In this document: one piece after another, positions 25,901 to 38,400 of the stretch
Numbering within the stretch: the stretch's first letter is position 1
How the letters are laid out: each line of letters begins with the position of its first letter
NCBI GenBank assembly: GCA_963969395.1
Contig: OZ017795.1
Location: 18,891,063 to 18,955,062, forward strand
DNA length: 64,000 nt
Reading direction: 5' to 3'
Source: Pseudoscleropodium purum
Taxonomy: Eukaryota > Streptophyta > Bryopsida > Hypnales > Brachytheciaceae
Translations under genes and position numbers: made by a program
Notes under the pieces: generated by a model
What the model was told of the DNA's origin: nothing
The model's input: only the letters and a program-made list of their open reading frames with translations
The model's database searches: none

Positions 25901-28250
25901 AGAATAGTGTTTGTATGAAAAACAAGAATAGGTGCACTTGTCTTCCCTTTGAGCTCTTTGAATCTATCCTTTTTGAAGTGGGTAATGATTGCATTGGTTG
26001 GCTAACTTTTCAGTCCATGCCTAAACCAAGAAAAAATAAATGAACCATGCATTACTTTATAATATACAACTTAAAAAAATCCTACAAAAATTTGATGAAA
26101 CTACCACCATTAGATTCATAATGCAATTTATTTTCTTAAAAATAATTTTTTATTCTAAAAATATTGAAATTTAGAGGTTGGGCAACTCAAAAAAGAGGGG
26201 TTTGAGCAATCATAAAATGGTTGCTTGGATCATTGGGAGTTAAGGGTGTCTCTTCAACGCAAAGTCTAGTGTTTTTTGTAGGCAATTATATATTCACAAC
26301 TTTATAAATTTGATAAATTTTATTATAGCTTTGGAAAATTAGAAAACCACTTTTGGGTTGCATTTATTTTTGGTTCCCAAGTAATTACATCAAATTTTTT
26401 TGAATCATTTGACCTTCCAATTAGTATTGCCCAGAAAAAGTGTTGTATTTTTAGATGTTTCTACTTTCTTCCATGTTGCAAGGGTTGCCTAAGGTAGGAA
26501 CACCCATTCTTGAGTCTTGACTAGCAACCCATACATTACAAAAAGTTTGAGTCCTTGGAAAGGCTGCAAGATTTGAACTGTCTAGAACTACCCCGGTGCA
26601 ATTAGAGAGGAATTCAACTATTTTTTATTTTTTAATGAAAACTACTGACGTGGCACTACTTATGCCACATCAATGCCACGTAAGGTTTTCATACTTTTTT
26701 AATATTTTTTTAATATTATTATTATTTTTAATTATTTTTTTATTTTTCTGTAATTGCGCTACGGGGCACCAAAAACTAAATCCTTAACCCTAAACCGCCC
26801 AAGAGGACAAAAGTGTCTTCACATAGTTTTAAGTTAAATTCAAAATACTGTAACTTTTGCATCCCATGTCCAAATTCAATAAAACTTGTTGGAAAATTTG
26901 CGCCTTTTTTTCTAGTTTGCGTGGTAAAATTTTCAGATCAATCCAAGAGGTAATAGTTTTCTAGAAGCCAATCAAAGTTCACAAGTTCAATTTGATTCAC
27001 CAAAATGCACTTCATGGTTGCAACTTTGGGGGCTTGTATATCCTTCATCCAATGTTCGATTTCAATAGAATTTGTTGGGTTATATTTCTCTTGAAGTCTA
27101 GTTGTTGTGGTAACATTTTCATGTCAATCTAAGTTGTTTTGAATATTTGGGAGCAATTCGAAATTCAAAATCCCGCCATTTATGGACTATAGTGAACTTC
27201 GGTGGCTTGTATCTTCTTCATACAATGTCCATTTCCAATAAATTTTTTTGGAAAAGTTGCGCATACCAATCTAGTTTGTGTGGTTAAAATTTCATATCAA
27301 TCCAAAAAGTAATGAATTACTGAAAAGCATTTTAGTAAAAAGAGGTTTAGCTCTAGATGTGTTTTTTGCAACTTTTCTTGCTTATTTTTTGACATTTGCA
27401 AACCATTTTGCAAACACATTGAGTCAAATGTATGATATTTTTTTCACCAATGTTGGTTTTGAATGAATTTGTAGTGTAAAGTTTTTTCATTTGATTAGGT
27501 TTAGAAATCAAATTTCGTCTCTAAATGTGTTTTTAGGAAAATTTCAGCATTCTTTTTCAACACTAAAGCATTATAATCTTGCAATCTATGCCGTCAAATG
27601 ACTTCAAATTTGATACACATCATTAACAACATATGCACAACAAGATTGCACGGTTAAGATCTCTATAGCTTAGTGACTTTTAAATCTATATCACTTCAAA
27701 AGCAATGATGTTTTTGAACCCAAAATGGCCTTGGGCCTTCTAGGGTTAATGGCCCTCCATAGGATTCAAATTTTTCCTGACGCCCAACCCATAGGGTGCA
27801 ATTATTTCCAACTAAGCTTGGAAGAGAATTCTAATTGAAGCTTAAAATGTATTTTTTTCTCCTTTTCAAGGTTAGGACTAATAAGTTCATGAAACATGTC
27901 CCAAAGTAGTGAGCAAAAAAATAGGAAGTAATGAGTAGAAAAGTAGTTCTTGAATGATCTTAAAAGAATCTACACATTAGCTAAGGGTCGGAAGCACTTT
28001 TTGCTTCCTAAAATTTATAGTAAACTAATTTCAATCAATAAAATTACTAAAGTGTTTGCAATTCCCGTCATTTCTATCTTTGTACATAGAAAAATATTGA
28101 CTTTGCCTTGAATTACTCTAGAGTATGTCCAAAATTGCTTAAGTAATTGGTTATGGGTGGCTCCACCTTAACCTTGTAAAGATGGGCTACTGTAGTGTCC
28201 ACTAAAATCATCATTTTCTACCACCAGAAGAATCAATTAATCGCTTAAAA
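22955..28250. other. AT-rich intergenic DNA with diverged repeats
   Basis: No gene seen. Near 23580 and 26645 there are related ACGTGG/CCACGT-containing segments. From about 26840 to 27330 three diverged tandem copies of a 175-185-bp unit can be aligned by TCAATAAAACTTGTTGG, TCAATAGAATTTGTTGG and CCAATAAATTTTTTTGG followed by CTAGTTTG or a variant. Other open frames here are short and low-complexity. Confidence 0.5.
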
Positions 28251-28456
28251 AAATGAAAAAATATTCATGGAAAGTCAAACTACTGTTGAAGATGTTCCCT
28301 TTTGACAACAAAACTCAAAGAATGAATAATTGCACTTTTATTTTATACAGAAGAATTCTTTGTCATCCATTGGACACTTGGTGTCAGCGGCAGCCTTACA
28401 GAGTTAATTACTGTTTGTCCCACGTTGTGAATAGCATACTTGACAAGTGGTCTGCG

Positions 28457-28463
28457 TATAAAT
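28457..28463 (+). promoter_or_regulatory. TATA box of the pseudokinase-NLR gene
   Basis: TATAAAT at the point where AT-rich DNA gives way to GC-richer sequence. The implied start is near 28490, giving a leader of about 1.2 kb (probably with an intron) before the ATG at 29718, similar in layout to the upstream kinase gene. Confidence 0.5.
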
Positions 28464-29575
28464 GGACTGATGGACACGCTTTCCCGGAATATGCCACGGA
28501 ATATGCTACTGTACCGATTGTTGACTTGTCCGAAGTCTCTGGGCGCCAGCCAGAAAGCTACAGTAGATGCTTGTGAAAATGTCGTCACTTTCCAGGGTTT
28601 CGTGACTTTCGACTAACCTTGCAGCCCGCCATACCGAGCTTCCAGGAGCACAGAACTTCGGAGGAGGAGGAGCTTTCAGGACTTGTTGGTGTCGCGGATT
28701 TTCCTTAAGCATGTTGGGTTTGAGAGTTGCACTCTCTGCTGGTCGGTTTGGTCACCTTCTTGAACAGCTTGATCGCTTTCCAGGGCGCGAGTAAATTGGT
28801 GGTTTGAATCGGTAGGGTGCGACACCGAAGGCGGCATGAAAGTCCGGCCGCAGTGGTGAGTTTGATAAAGATGGGGGTTGCATTTGCGTTTAGGCTCTTT
28901 GTGCGCGGTTGCGATGGAAATTAGGTGTTAACTTGCGTTTCCAGAGCCGCTGGGGTTTCGTGTGATCTGTACGTCGAATAGCAAGATCAGTTAAATTGTG
29001 GTACTGTTTGCGGTGGTCGAAGCTTTGCTGTTCCTCTCATAGATCGAAGGTCCCTAGTTGTCAATTTAAGAGCCTGCGTCAAGCGAACTGTGTAGCCACT
29101 ACCGCGAGATTGGCACAGGCAGTTCTTGGTCCAGGTCTTGCTGCTTGTGTAATTTGAGTAAGGATTGATGAGAGATTGAAGTAAGTGGTTGAATATGTTG
29201 GGCCTACTGCACTCCCTTTCTGTAACCTTGGTTGACACATTTTGCGCAACATTCTCGGTGGCCTTGGTTGTGCAGGGCTTCGCTTAGGAGGGGAGTGCCA
29301 TACCAGGGTGGACGAAAGTCATCATCGTCAAAATTTGGATCATAAATGTCACGAAATTGAAGGTGGGTTTTGAGTTTCTTTGATCACACAGGATTTCATC
29401 GTTTGAGTGACTAGTTGCATGCTTCTGTCTTCCTCTAGTTCCTGATCACTATGACGTTCCGGTTCGTGGTTGTGCGGTACTAAGGTTTAGAGATTCTTGA
29501 GCTGATTTCTTTTTGACACAGATCGTGTGTGTTAGGGTTTCAGCGTTAACTCAATCTTGAAAGGTTACAGGCGAA

Positions 29576-29659
29576 ATGGAAAGTGCTCGTACGATAGCTA
29601 GTTTGGAAGGACTCAATGTGTTGCATCTCCAAATTTCTGATGGGGAAGGTCGTTTTTGA
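29576..29659 (+). other. Upstream open frame or alternative first exon
   Basis: A 27-codon frame starts at ATG 29576 (MESARTIASLEGLNVLHLQ) and ends with TGA, 59 bases before the main ATG. A GTCGTT donor-like site follows GGGGAAG inside it, so it could be a short coding exon rather than a regulatory upstream frame. Confidence 0.35.
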
Positions 29660-29717
29660 GCCACCTCCAGCAGCTTCACCTATGTCATAATCAAAACCAA
29701 TATCAAGATCATGCATT

Positions 29718-32700
29718 ATGGATCACTTGAAGACTACCATCGATTCCATACGAAACCTGAAATGGGATTACTTTAATGAACAATTTCTGCCCGCTGTGAT
29801 TGAACATAAAAGAAGGAACGATAGTCAGTTCTCGAATTTGCTGCAACAGTTATGGAGCACAGAGAGGGTCTTGTGTCACCTTTCTAGCTCAACCTTGGAA
29901 GCTCACTGGCCGTTGCTCCAAGAACTTGTCTGTGTGTTGGGGAGGGCCATAACCCTAGTGAAGGAAGTTTGTTCCAAGTCCACGGATTCGACTAGAAGAC
30001 GAGAGCATGAGTCTGGGGAGCACTATCTCGAAGTTTTCTTGGATTTACAGTGGTGGACATGGGTGCTGATATATAATGCTCCCTTACGGACTGCATCTCA
30101 CAGAGAGAGGTTTCTTGTGACACCCAAGGGTGTATTGGATCCGTCGTCTTCAAGATTGCCTAGTTTTATGCAAAAACTTTACTTATGGTGGAGGAGTAGG
30201 TGTGATGGTTATTCAAGGCACCTGCCATCATATGGAATTCAGGTGTTTGTGCAAGAAACTGAAGGACAATCGAGCTTGGTTGCATGGCTGAAGACGGAGA
30301 GTGAGAATCCGTTGGTCAAATTTGACACCTCCAGAGACATTTGTTCTGCAAGTGCAGAAAGGTTCATTATTGAAAGAAAGGTGTTGGTACCAGTGCTACA
30401 CGCTGAGAAACCATTGTGGGTGGGAGATGAGCTTAAGGTTGATCTCACGCAAGTTTTTTTGGGGATGAGTAATTCAGGATTGGTCATCAAATGCAAAGAC
30501 TCTGGAACAGAATATGCTTTGAAGAGAGTGCAGAATTTGGACCAGAGGCAGCCTGTTATTGCACATTTGTGCCATCCACATATTGTACAACTGATGAACT
30601 ATTGGAGAGAAAATGGCTTCTTGTTTTTGATGATGGAGCTCATGGAGGGAGATCTCAAAGATCTCATGAAAAGGCGTTTAAGAGTTAAAAAATCGCCTTT
30701 TATGATGGACGTGGTGTTGGATATTCTGTTACAGATTGCCAAAGCTATGCTATTTCTTCATGACATGGGTCTCACCCATCCTCATCTCAAAAGTTCTGAT
30801 GTTTTATTTAAAGAAGCTGCAGACAGATCCAAGCTGGACAAGAATGATACTAAATACTTGGTTAAGTTGGGTGACTTTCAGTTTTATTCACAGAACGATT
30901 TTGAATCAATGGCTCAGCAGAATGTTTACCAATTTGGCTTGATATGCTTGGAAGCACTATCCTCAGAGCCACTACATTGGGAGCTTGAGGATAGAGTGAT
31001 GGGGATGTCTGAGGAGCCAAAAGAGCAATATGACAAAATCAGGAAAGGACTTGGATATGCAATTCCAATATCATTGACACAGTGCATTACAAGGTGCTTA
31101 GATGGAAGTATCAAGTTTTCAGAGGTGGTTGTTATGCTTTTGCTTGTGCAGCTCCAAGTACTTCTAAGAACTACCAAAGAGACTTCTCCAAGCTCTTCAG
31201 ATTGCTTGTTGAACACATTGCTTGCTGAACACCAAGGTACGTAAATTTCTTGAGAATTGAGTTGTAATTGAGGTGTGCATTAAGATGCGGTAGTCTATTG
31301 ATGTGTGAAAGGAATTGGATGATTACATTACAGAATTAACTTTTCTAGCTTTGGAATATTGAAACCATTAAAGAAAATGATGATCTCAAGAACTTGGTGT
31401 TGAGTTTGTCTATGGTTGTTGAAGACTTGTTGGATGACATTGATGATGCAAATATTTTGACATCTTATTGACTTGGTTTGGGGACTCTTAGACTTTTTGG
31501 TCTAGTCATGCTAAGAATGTTTGAAACTCAAGAACAAATTTTTACATTCTTAAAAAATATTAATTTTGATCACTATCATTAGTTCATACATTTATCTATT
31601 TGTAAAGAAAATAATTGAAAGATTCATCCTTCCCATGAGTGCAAGGCAATCATTTCTTTTCTTAAGATAATTTGACAAATACATATTTCAAACATAAATA
31701 AGTAGTTTATGTGTCTTGCACATAAGATTCATTTGAAGTGATTTTAGTGTTACTTGAAGGTGTCAATTTCATTGATAAATATAGAATTTGATAAATTTAT
31801 GAAAGGTTGGTCGTGTTAGAATTTACAAAATTGACTACTTTTATTAGGTTATGTTATTAATTATGTCATTTTTTTTTTTTTATCATGGACCTAATATTAT
31901 GTGTACCTATTACTCTCTATAGAATTTGCATGTCAATACTAGCACTTTCGTTTTATATTTTGGTGTGTAGAAAATTAGGGACAATTATAGCTTTCCATAT
32001 ATTGTTTTTGAGTTCCTAATGTGAGTGCAATGGTGGTGTGAACATCTGATCAGCCAATTCAGCTCCAACACAATCAACTCCATTAATTGTGGGGATGGAG
32101 AAACCATTCAACAAACTAAAGACATCCATATTGGCAAGCCATACAAAAGGCAAGCCTATTTTTCTTGGTTTGCAAGGAAGAGGTGGAGCTGGGAAAACTT
32201 TGCTTGTTGGGCAATTGATCAATGATGAAGACATCAAAGCCATCTATGGGAGAGAAGGAATCTTGTGGATTACAGCTAGTTTAGATGCTAGAATTCTAGA
32301 CGTGTACAAAACCATGGGGAAGTTCTTAAATGATGGTGTATTTGTAGATGAATATATTCATCGCAACCAAGAAGAGCAACGTACATATTTGCAGAATGCG
32401 TTTGCAAAGAAGAAGGTGTTCTTAATTCTTGATGATGTGTGTGAAAACCAGTGTCTTCATGGAGAAATTATGTATTGGTTGAATATTGCCTTAGCTCCTG
32501 GATCTACTACTTTGATATCAACCCAAAGCATGACGATCCTCTCCGAAGTTCATGCTAAGGTGGAAGTGGTGTTATTGTTGTCTGATGAGGATAGTTGGAC
32601 ATTGTTTTGTGCTCATGCATTTGAAAGTGGCCTTCTACCACCAAATATTTCAGAAGATTTGGCAAGAGAGGTTTGTAAAGAATGCCAAGGTCTTCCTCTA

Positions 32701-35700
32701 GCCTTGAAACTGATTGGTGGTGCCATGATACGTGAGCATGAAATGAAGGGGTGGCATTCCGCCTTATTGGAATTGAAACAATTGAAGTTAAAATCAAATT
32801 CTAATGTGGATGATGAGTTGTATCACCATTTACAATTGAGTTACAATAATTTAAAACATGATGTAACGAAGACATGTTTTTTATATTGTGCCGCATTCCC
32901 CAAAGACTTCAAGATCCAAATTAGAGATTTATGCAAGATATGGATTACAGAAGGATTATTTGGTGTACTTGATGTGAGAAATCCAGAAGATGTAGCCATG
33001 GCCCATCTTGAAATTCTTGTGAAGCGGTCCATGATTGATTGGAATTATGAATTTGGATACATTACTATACATTCTATTTTGCGAGATCTTGCAATATATA
33101 TCATTGATACAGCTCAACAAGGTGATTGTGCTTACAAATGTTGGTTTCAATCTGGGAAAGTATTGATGTCACCCTTTGAAAACAAGTCATTAAATGGAAT
33201 ACAAAGGATGTCATTTGTACATAGTAGTATTTTCAAATGGCCAAACCAACTTCATGCTCCTCATCTTCAAGTGTGTTTGCTACAAGCCATGTCCACTAGT
33301 GATACAAGATTGTATATCTCCAAAAGATTCTTCTCCAACTTGCCAACTTTGCAATACCTAGACCTTTCAAGAAATCACTTTAAGAACGAGCTCTTGGAGA
33401 TATGTGGATTGCAATCACTTTTGGTTTTGGATCTTCAAAGGTGTGAATCCATGAAAGAGATCCCAGACAACATCAACAAATTGAACTCTCTCATTGAGTT
33501 GAATCTTTATGGATGTCTTGCTTTGAAATTCCTTCCTCAAAGCATTGGAGGCTTGAAATGTCTTACAAAGTTGAATCTTGAAGCGTGTAATACCTTACTT
33601 GAGCTTCCGGAGAGCATCGGGGAGTTGAACTCCCTCATTGAATTGAATCTTTCTAGATGTCGAGCCTTGAAATTACTTCCTCAAAGTATTGGAGGCTTAA
33701 AATGTCTTACAAAGTTGAATCTTGGAAGGTGTGATACCTTACTTGAGCTTCCGCAGAGCATCGGGGAGTTGAGCTCTCTCATTGAATTGAATCTTTCTAG
33801 ATGTCGAGCCTTGAAATTACTTCCTCAAAGCATTGGAGGCTTGAAATGTCTTACAAAGTTGAATCTTGGAAGGTGTGTTACCTTACTTGAGCTTCCAGAG
33901 AGCATCGGGGAGTTGAGCTCTCTCGTTGAATTGAATCTTTCTGGATGTCTCGCCTTGAAATTCCTTCCTCAAAGCATTGGAGGCTTAAAATGTCTTACAA
34001 AGTTGAATCTTGAATGGTGTGATACCTTCAATGAGCTTCCGAAGAGCATCGGGGAGTTGAGCTCTCTCATTGAATTGAATCTTTCTAGATGTCGAGCCTT
34101 GAAATTACTTCCTCAAAGCATTGGAGGCTTGAAATGTCTTACAAAGTTGAATCTTGGAAGGTGTGATACCTTCAATGAGCTTCCGCAGAGCATCGGGGAG
34201 TTGAGCTCTCTCATTGAATTGAATCTTTCTAGATGTCGAGCCTTGAAATTACTTCCTCAAAGCATTGGAGGCTTGAAATGTCTTACAAAGTTGAATCTTG
34301 GAAGGTGTGTTACCTTACTTGAGCTTCCAGAGAGCATCGGGGAGTTGAGCTCTCTCGTTGAATTGAATCTTTCTGGATGTCTCGCCTTGAAATTCCTTCC
34401 TCCAAGCATTGGAGGCTTAAAATGTCTTACAAAGTTGAATCTTGAATGGTGTGATACCTTCAATGAGCTTCCGAAGAGCATCGGGGAGTTGAGCTCTCTC
34501 ATTGAATTGAATCTTTCTAGATGTCGAGCCTTGAAATTACTTCCTCAAAGCATTGGAGGCTTGAAATGTCTTACAAAGTTGAATCTTGAATGGTGTTATA
34601 CCTTCAATGAGCTTCCGAAGAGCATCGGGGAGTTGAGCTCTCTCATTGAATTGAATCTTTCTGGATGTCGAGCCTTGAAATTACTTCCTCAAAGCATTGG
34701 AGGCTTGAAATGTCTTACAAAGTTGAATCTTGAAGGGTGTGATACCTTCAATGAGCTTCCGGAGAGCATCGGGGAGTTGAACTCCCTCATTGAATTGAAT
34801 CTTTCTAGATGTCGAGCCTTGAAATTACTTCCTCAAAGTATTGGAGGCTTGAAATGTCTTACAAAGTTGAATCTTGGAAGGTGTGATACCTTACTTGAGC
34901 TTCCGCAGAGCATCGGGGAGTTGAGCTCTCTCATTGAATTGAATCTTTCTAGATGTCGAGCCTTGAAATTACTTCCTCAAAGCATTGGAGGCTTGAAATG
35001 TCTTACAAAGTTGAATCTTGGAAGGTGTGTTACCTTACTTGAGCTTCCAGAGAGCATCGGGGAGTTGAGCTCTCTCATTGAATTGAATCTTTCTGGATGT
35101 CGAGCCTTGAAATTCCTTCCTCAAAGCACTGGAGGCTTAAAATGTCTTACAAAGTTGAATCTTGAATGGTGTGATACCTTCAATGAGCTTCCGAAGAGCA
35201 TCGGGGAGTTGAGCTCTCTCATTGAATTGAATCTTTCTAGATGTCGAGCCTTGAAATTACTTCCTCAAAGCATTGGAGGCTTGAAATGTCTTACAAAGTT
35301 GAATCTTGAAGGGTGTGATACCTTCAATGAGCTTCCGGAGAGCATCGGGGAGTTGAGCTCTCTCATTGAATTGAATCTTTCTGGATGTCGAGCCTTGAAA
35401 TTCCTTCCTCAAAGCACTGGAGGCTTAAAATGTCTTACAAAGTTGAATCTTGAATGGTGTGATACCTTCAATGAGCTTCCGAAGAGCATCGGGGAGTTGA
35501 GCTCTCTCATTGAATTGAATCTTTCTAGATGTCGAGCCTTGAAATTACTTCCTCAAAGCATTGGAGGCTTGAAATGTCTTACAAAGTTGAATCTTGGAAG
35601 GTGTGATACCTTACTTGAGCTTCCGCAGAGCATCGGGGAGTTGAGCTCTCTCATTGAATTGAATCTTTCTAGATGTCGAGCCTTGAAATTACTTCCTCAA

Positions 35701-38400
35701 AGCATTGGAGGCTTGAAATGTCTTACAAAGTTGAATCTTGGAAGGTGTGTTACCTTACTTGAGCTTCCAGAGAGCATCGGGGAGTTGAGCTCTCTCGTTG
35801 AATTGAATCTTTCTGGATGTCTCGCCTTGAAATTCCTTCCTCCAAGCATTGGAGGCTTAAAATGTCTTACAAAGTTGAATCTTTTATGGTGTGATACCTT
35901 CAATGAGCTTCCGGAGAGCATCGGGGAGTTGAACTCCCTCATTGAATTGAATCTTTCTAGATGTCGAGCCTTGAAATTACTTCCTCAAAGTATTGGAGGC
36001 TTGAAATGTCTTACAAAGTTGAATCTTGGAAGGTGTGATACCTTACTTGAGCTTCCGCAGAGCATCGGGGAGTTGAGCTCTCTCATTGAATTGAATCTTT
36101 CTAGATGTCGAGCCTTGAAATTACTTCCTCAAAGCATTGGAGGCTTGAAATGTCTTACAAAGTTGAATCTTGGAAGGTGTGTTACCTTACTTGAGCTTCC
36201 AGAGAGCATCGGGGAGTTGAGCTCTCTCATTGAATTGAATCTTTCTGGATGTCGAGCCTTGAAATTCCTTCCTCAAAGCACTGGAGGCTTAAAATGTCTT
36301 ACAAAGTTGAATCTTGAATGGTGTGATACCTTCAATGAGCTTCCGAAGAGCATCGGGGAGTTGAGCTCTCTCATTGAATTGAATCTTTCTAGATGTCGAG
36401 CCTTGAAATTACTTCCTCAAAGCATTGGAGGCTTGAAATGTCTTACAAAGTTGAATCTTGAATGGTGTGATACCTTCAATGAGCTTCCGGAGAGCATCGG
36501 GGAGTTGAGCTCTCTCATTGAATTGAATCTTTCTGGATGTCTCGCCTTGAAATTACTTCCTCAAAGCATTGGAGGCTTGAAATGTCTTACAAAGTTGAAT
36601 CTTGGAAGGTGTGATACCTTCAATGAGCTTCCAGAGAGTATCGGGGAGTTGAGCTCTCTCATTGAATTGAATCTTTCTGGATGTCGAGCCTTGAAATTAC
36701 TTCCTCCAAGCATTGGAGGCTTGAAATGTCTTACAAAGTTGAATCTTGAATGGTGTTATACCTTCAATGAGCTTCCGAAGAGCATCGGGGAGTTGAGCTC
36801 TCTCATTGAATTGAATCTTTCTGGATGTCTCGCCTTGAAATTCCTTCCTCAAAGCATTGGAGGCTTGAAATGTCTTACAAAGTTGAATCTTGAATGGTGT
36901 TATACCTTCAATGAGCTTCCGAAGAGCATCGGGGAGTTGAGCTCTCTCATTGAATTGAATCTTTCTGGATGTCGAGCCTTGAAATTACTTCCTCAAAGCA
37001 TTGGAGGCTTGAAATGTCTTACAAAGTTGAATCTTGAATGGTGTTATACCTTCAATGAGCTTCCGGAGAGCATTGGGGAGTTGAGCTCTCTCATTGAATT
37101 GAATCTTTCTGGATGTCGAGCCTTGAAATTACTTCCTCAAAGCATTGGAGGCTTGAAATGTCTTACAAAGTTGAATCTTGAAGGGTGTGATACCTTCAAT
37201 GAGCTTCCGGAGAGCATCGGGGAGTTGAGCTCTCTCATTGAATTGAATCTTTCTGGATGTCGAGCCTTGAAATTCCTTCCTCAAAGCATTGGAGGCTTAA
37301 AATGTCTTACAAAGTTGAATCTTGGAAGGTGTATTACCTTACTTGAGCTTCCGGAGAGCATTGGGGAGCTGAGCTCTCTCATTGAATTGAATCTTTATGG
37401 ATGTCTCGCCTTGAAATTCCTTCCTCAAAGCATTGGAGGCTTGAAATGTCTTACAAAGTTGAATCTTGAATGGTGTTATACCTTCAATGAGCTTCCGAAG
37501 AGCATCGGGGAGTTGAGCTCTCTCATTGAATTGAATCTTTCTGGATGTCGAGCCTTGAAATTACTTCCTCAAAGCATTGGAGGCTTGAAATGTCTTACAA
37601 AGTTGAATCTTGAATGGTGTGATACCTTCAATGAGCTTCCGAAAAGCATCGGGGAGTTGAGCTCTCTCATTGAATTGAATCTTTTTGGATGTCTCGCCTT
37701 GAAATTCCTTCCTCAAAGCATTGGAGGCTTGAAATGTCTTACAAAGTTGAATCTTGGAAGGTGTGATACCTTCAATGAGCTTCCGGAGAGCATCGGGGAG
37801 TTGAGCTCTCTCATTGAATTGAATCTTTTTGGATGTCTCGCCTTGAAATTACTTCCTCCAAGCATTGGAGGCTTGAAATGTCTTACAAAGTTGAATCTTG
37901 AAGGGTGTTATACCTTCAATGAGCTTCCGAAGAGCATCGGGGAGTTGAGCTCTCTCATTGAATTGAATCTTTCTGGATGTCTCGCCTTGAAATTACTTCC
38001 TCCAAGCATTGGAGGCTTGAAATGTCTTACAAAGTTGAATCTTGGAAGGTGTTATACCTTCGATGAGCTTTCAGAGAGCATCGGGGAGTTGAGCTCTCTC
38101 ATTGAATTGAATCTTTCTGGATGTCGAGCCTTGAAATTCCTTCCTCAAAGCATTGGAGGCTTAAAATGTCTTACAAAGTTGAATCTTGAAGGGTGTGATA
38201 CCTTCAATGAGCTTCCGGAGAGCATCGGGGAGTTGAGCTCTCTCATTGAATTGAATCTTTCTGGATGTCGAGCCTTGAAATTACTTCCTCCAAGCATTGG
38301 AGGCTTAAAATGTCTTACAAAGTTGAATCTTGAAGGGTGTTATACCTTCAATGAGCTTCCGGAGAGCATCAGGGAATTGAACTCTCTCTCATTGAATTAA
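29718..38400 (+). CDS. Pseudokinase-NB-ARC-LRR immune receptor (PNL-type NLR)
   Basis: Two exons, 29718-31236 and 32063-38400, join in frame to about 2618 residues; the phase-1 donor CAAG|GTACGT meets CAATTCAG|CT, restoring ...EHQ-APTQSTPLIVGMEKP. Residues 1-150 are helical. The kinase fold has Lys269 (EYALKRV), but HRD is H354-P-H and DFG is D386-F-Q, and the activation segment is nearly absent, so it is a pseudokinase. The NB-ARC has P-loop GLQGRGGAGKT (from 32168), kinase-2 FLILDDV (32420-32440), CQGLPLALKL (about 32681-32710), the CFLYCAAFPKDF block, and IHS at 33067-33075 where MHD is usual. LRRs begin near 33340; from about 33472 there are 34 units of 48 residues, each two LRRs (SIGELSSLIELNL...). 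NLRs sense pathogen effectors in the cytoplasm and trigger defence. The frame ends early through a 2-bp TC insertion. Two separate genes cannot be excluded, but exon 2 has no good start of its own. Confidence 0.8.
31237..32062 (+). other. Intron separating pseudokinase and NB-ARC exons
   Basis: GTACGT donor at 31237 and CAATTCAG acceptor ending at 32062. A second acceptor, GATCAG ending at 32053, is also in frame and would add three residues. Retention of the intron puts a TAA right after the donor (31242-31244) and would yield a free pseudokinase of 508 residues. Confidence 0.7.
33472..38368 (+). repeat. 34-unit, 144-bp coding tandem repeat (LRR array)
   Basis: Units are nearly identical at the DNA level and differ mainly at a handful of positions: SR, SG, FG or YG before the first Cys; R or L before ALK; L or F before LP; Q or P before SIGG; GR, EW, EG or LW before the second Cys; D, V, Y or I before T; LL or FN before EL; then E, K or Q. 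Units 10-12 recur almost unchanged as units 18-20, so higher-order blocks have been duplicated. Unit one is the most diverged of the array. Confidence 0.95.
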
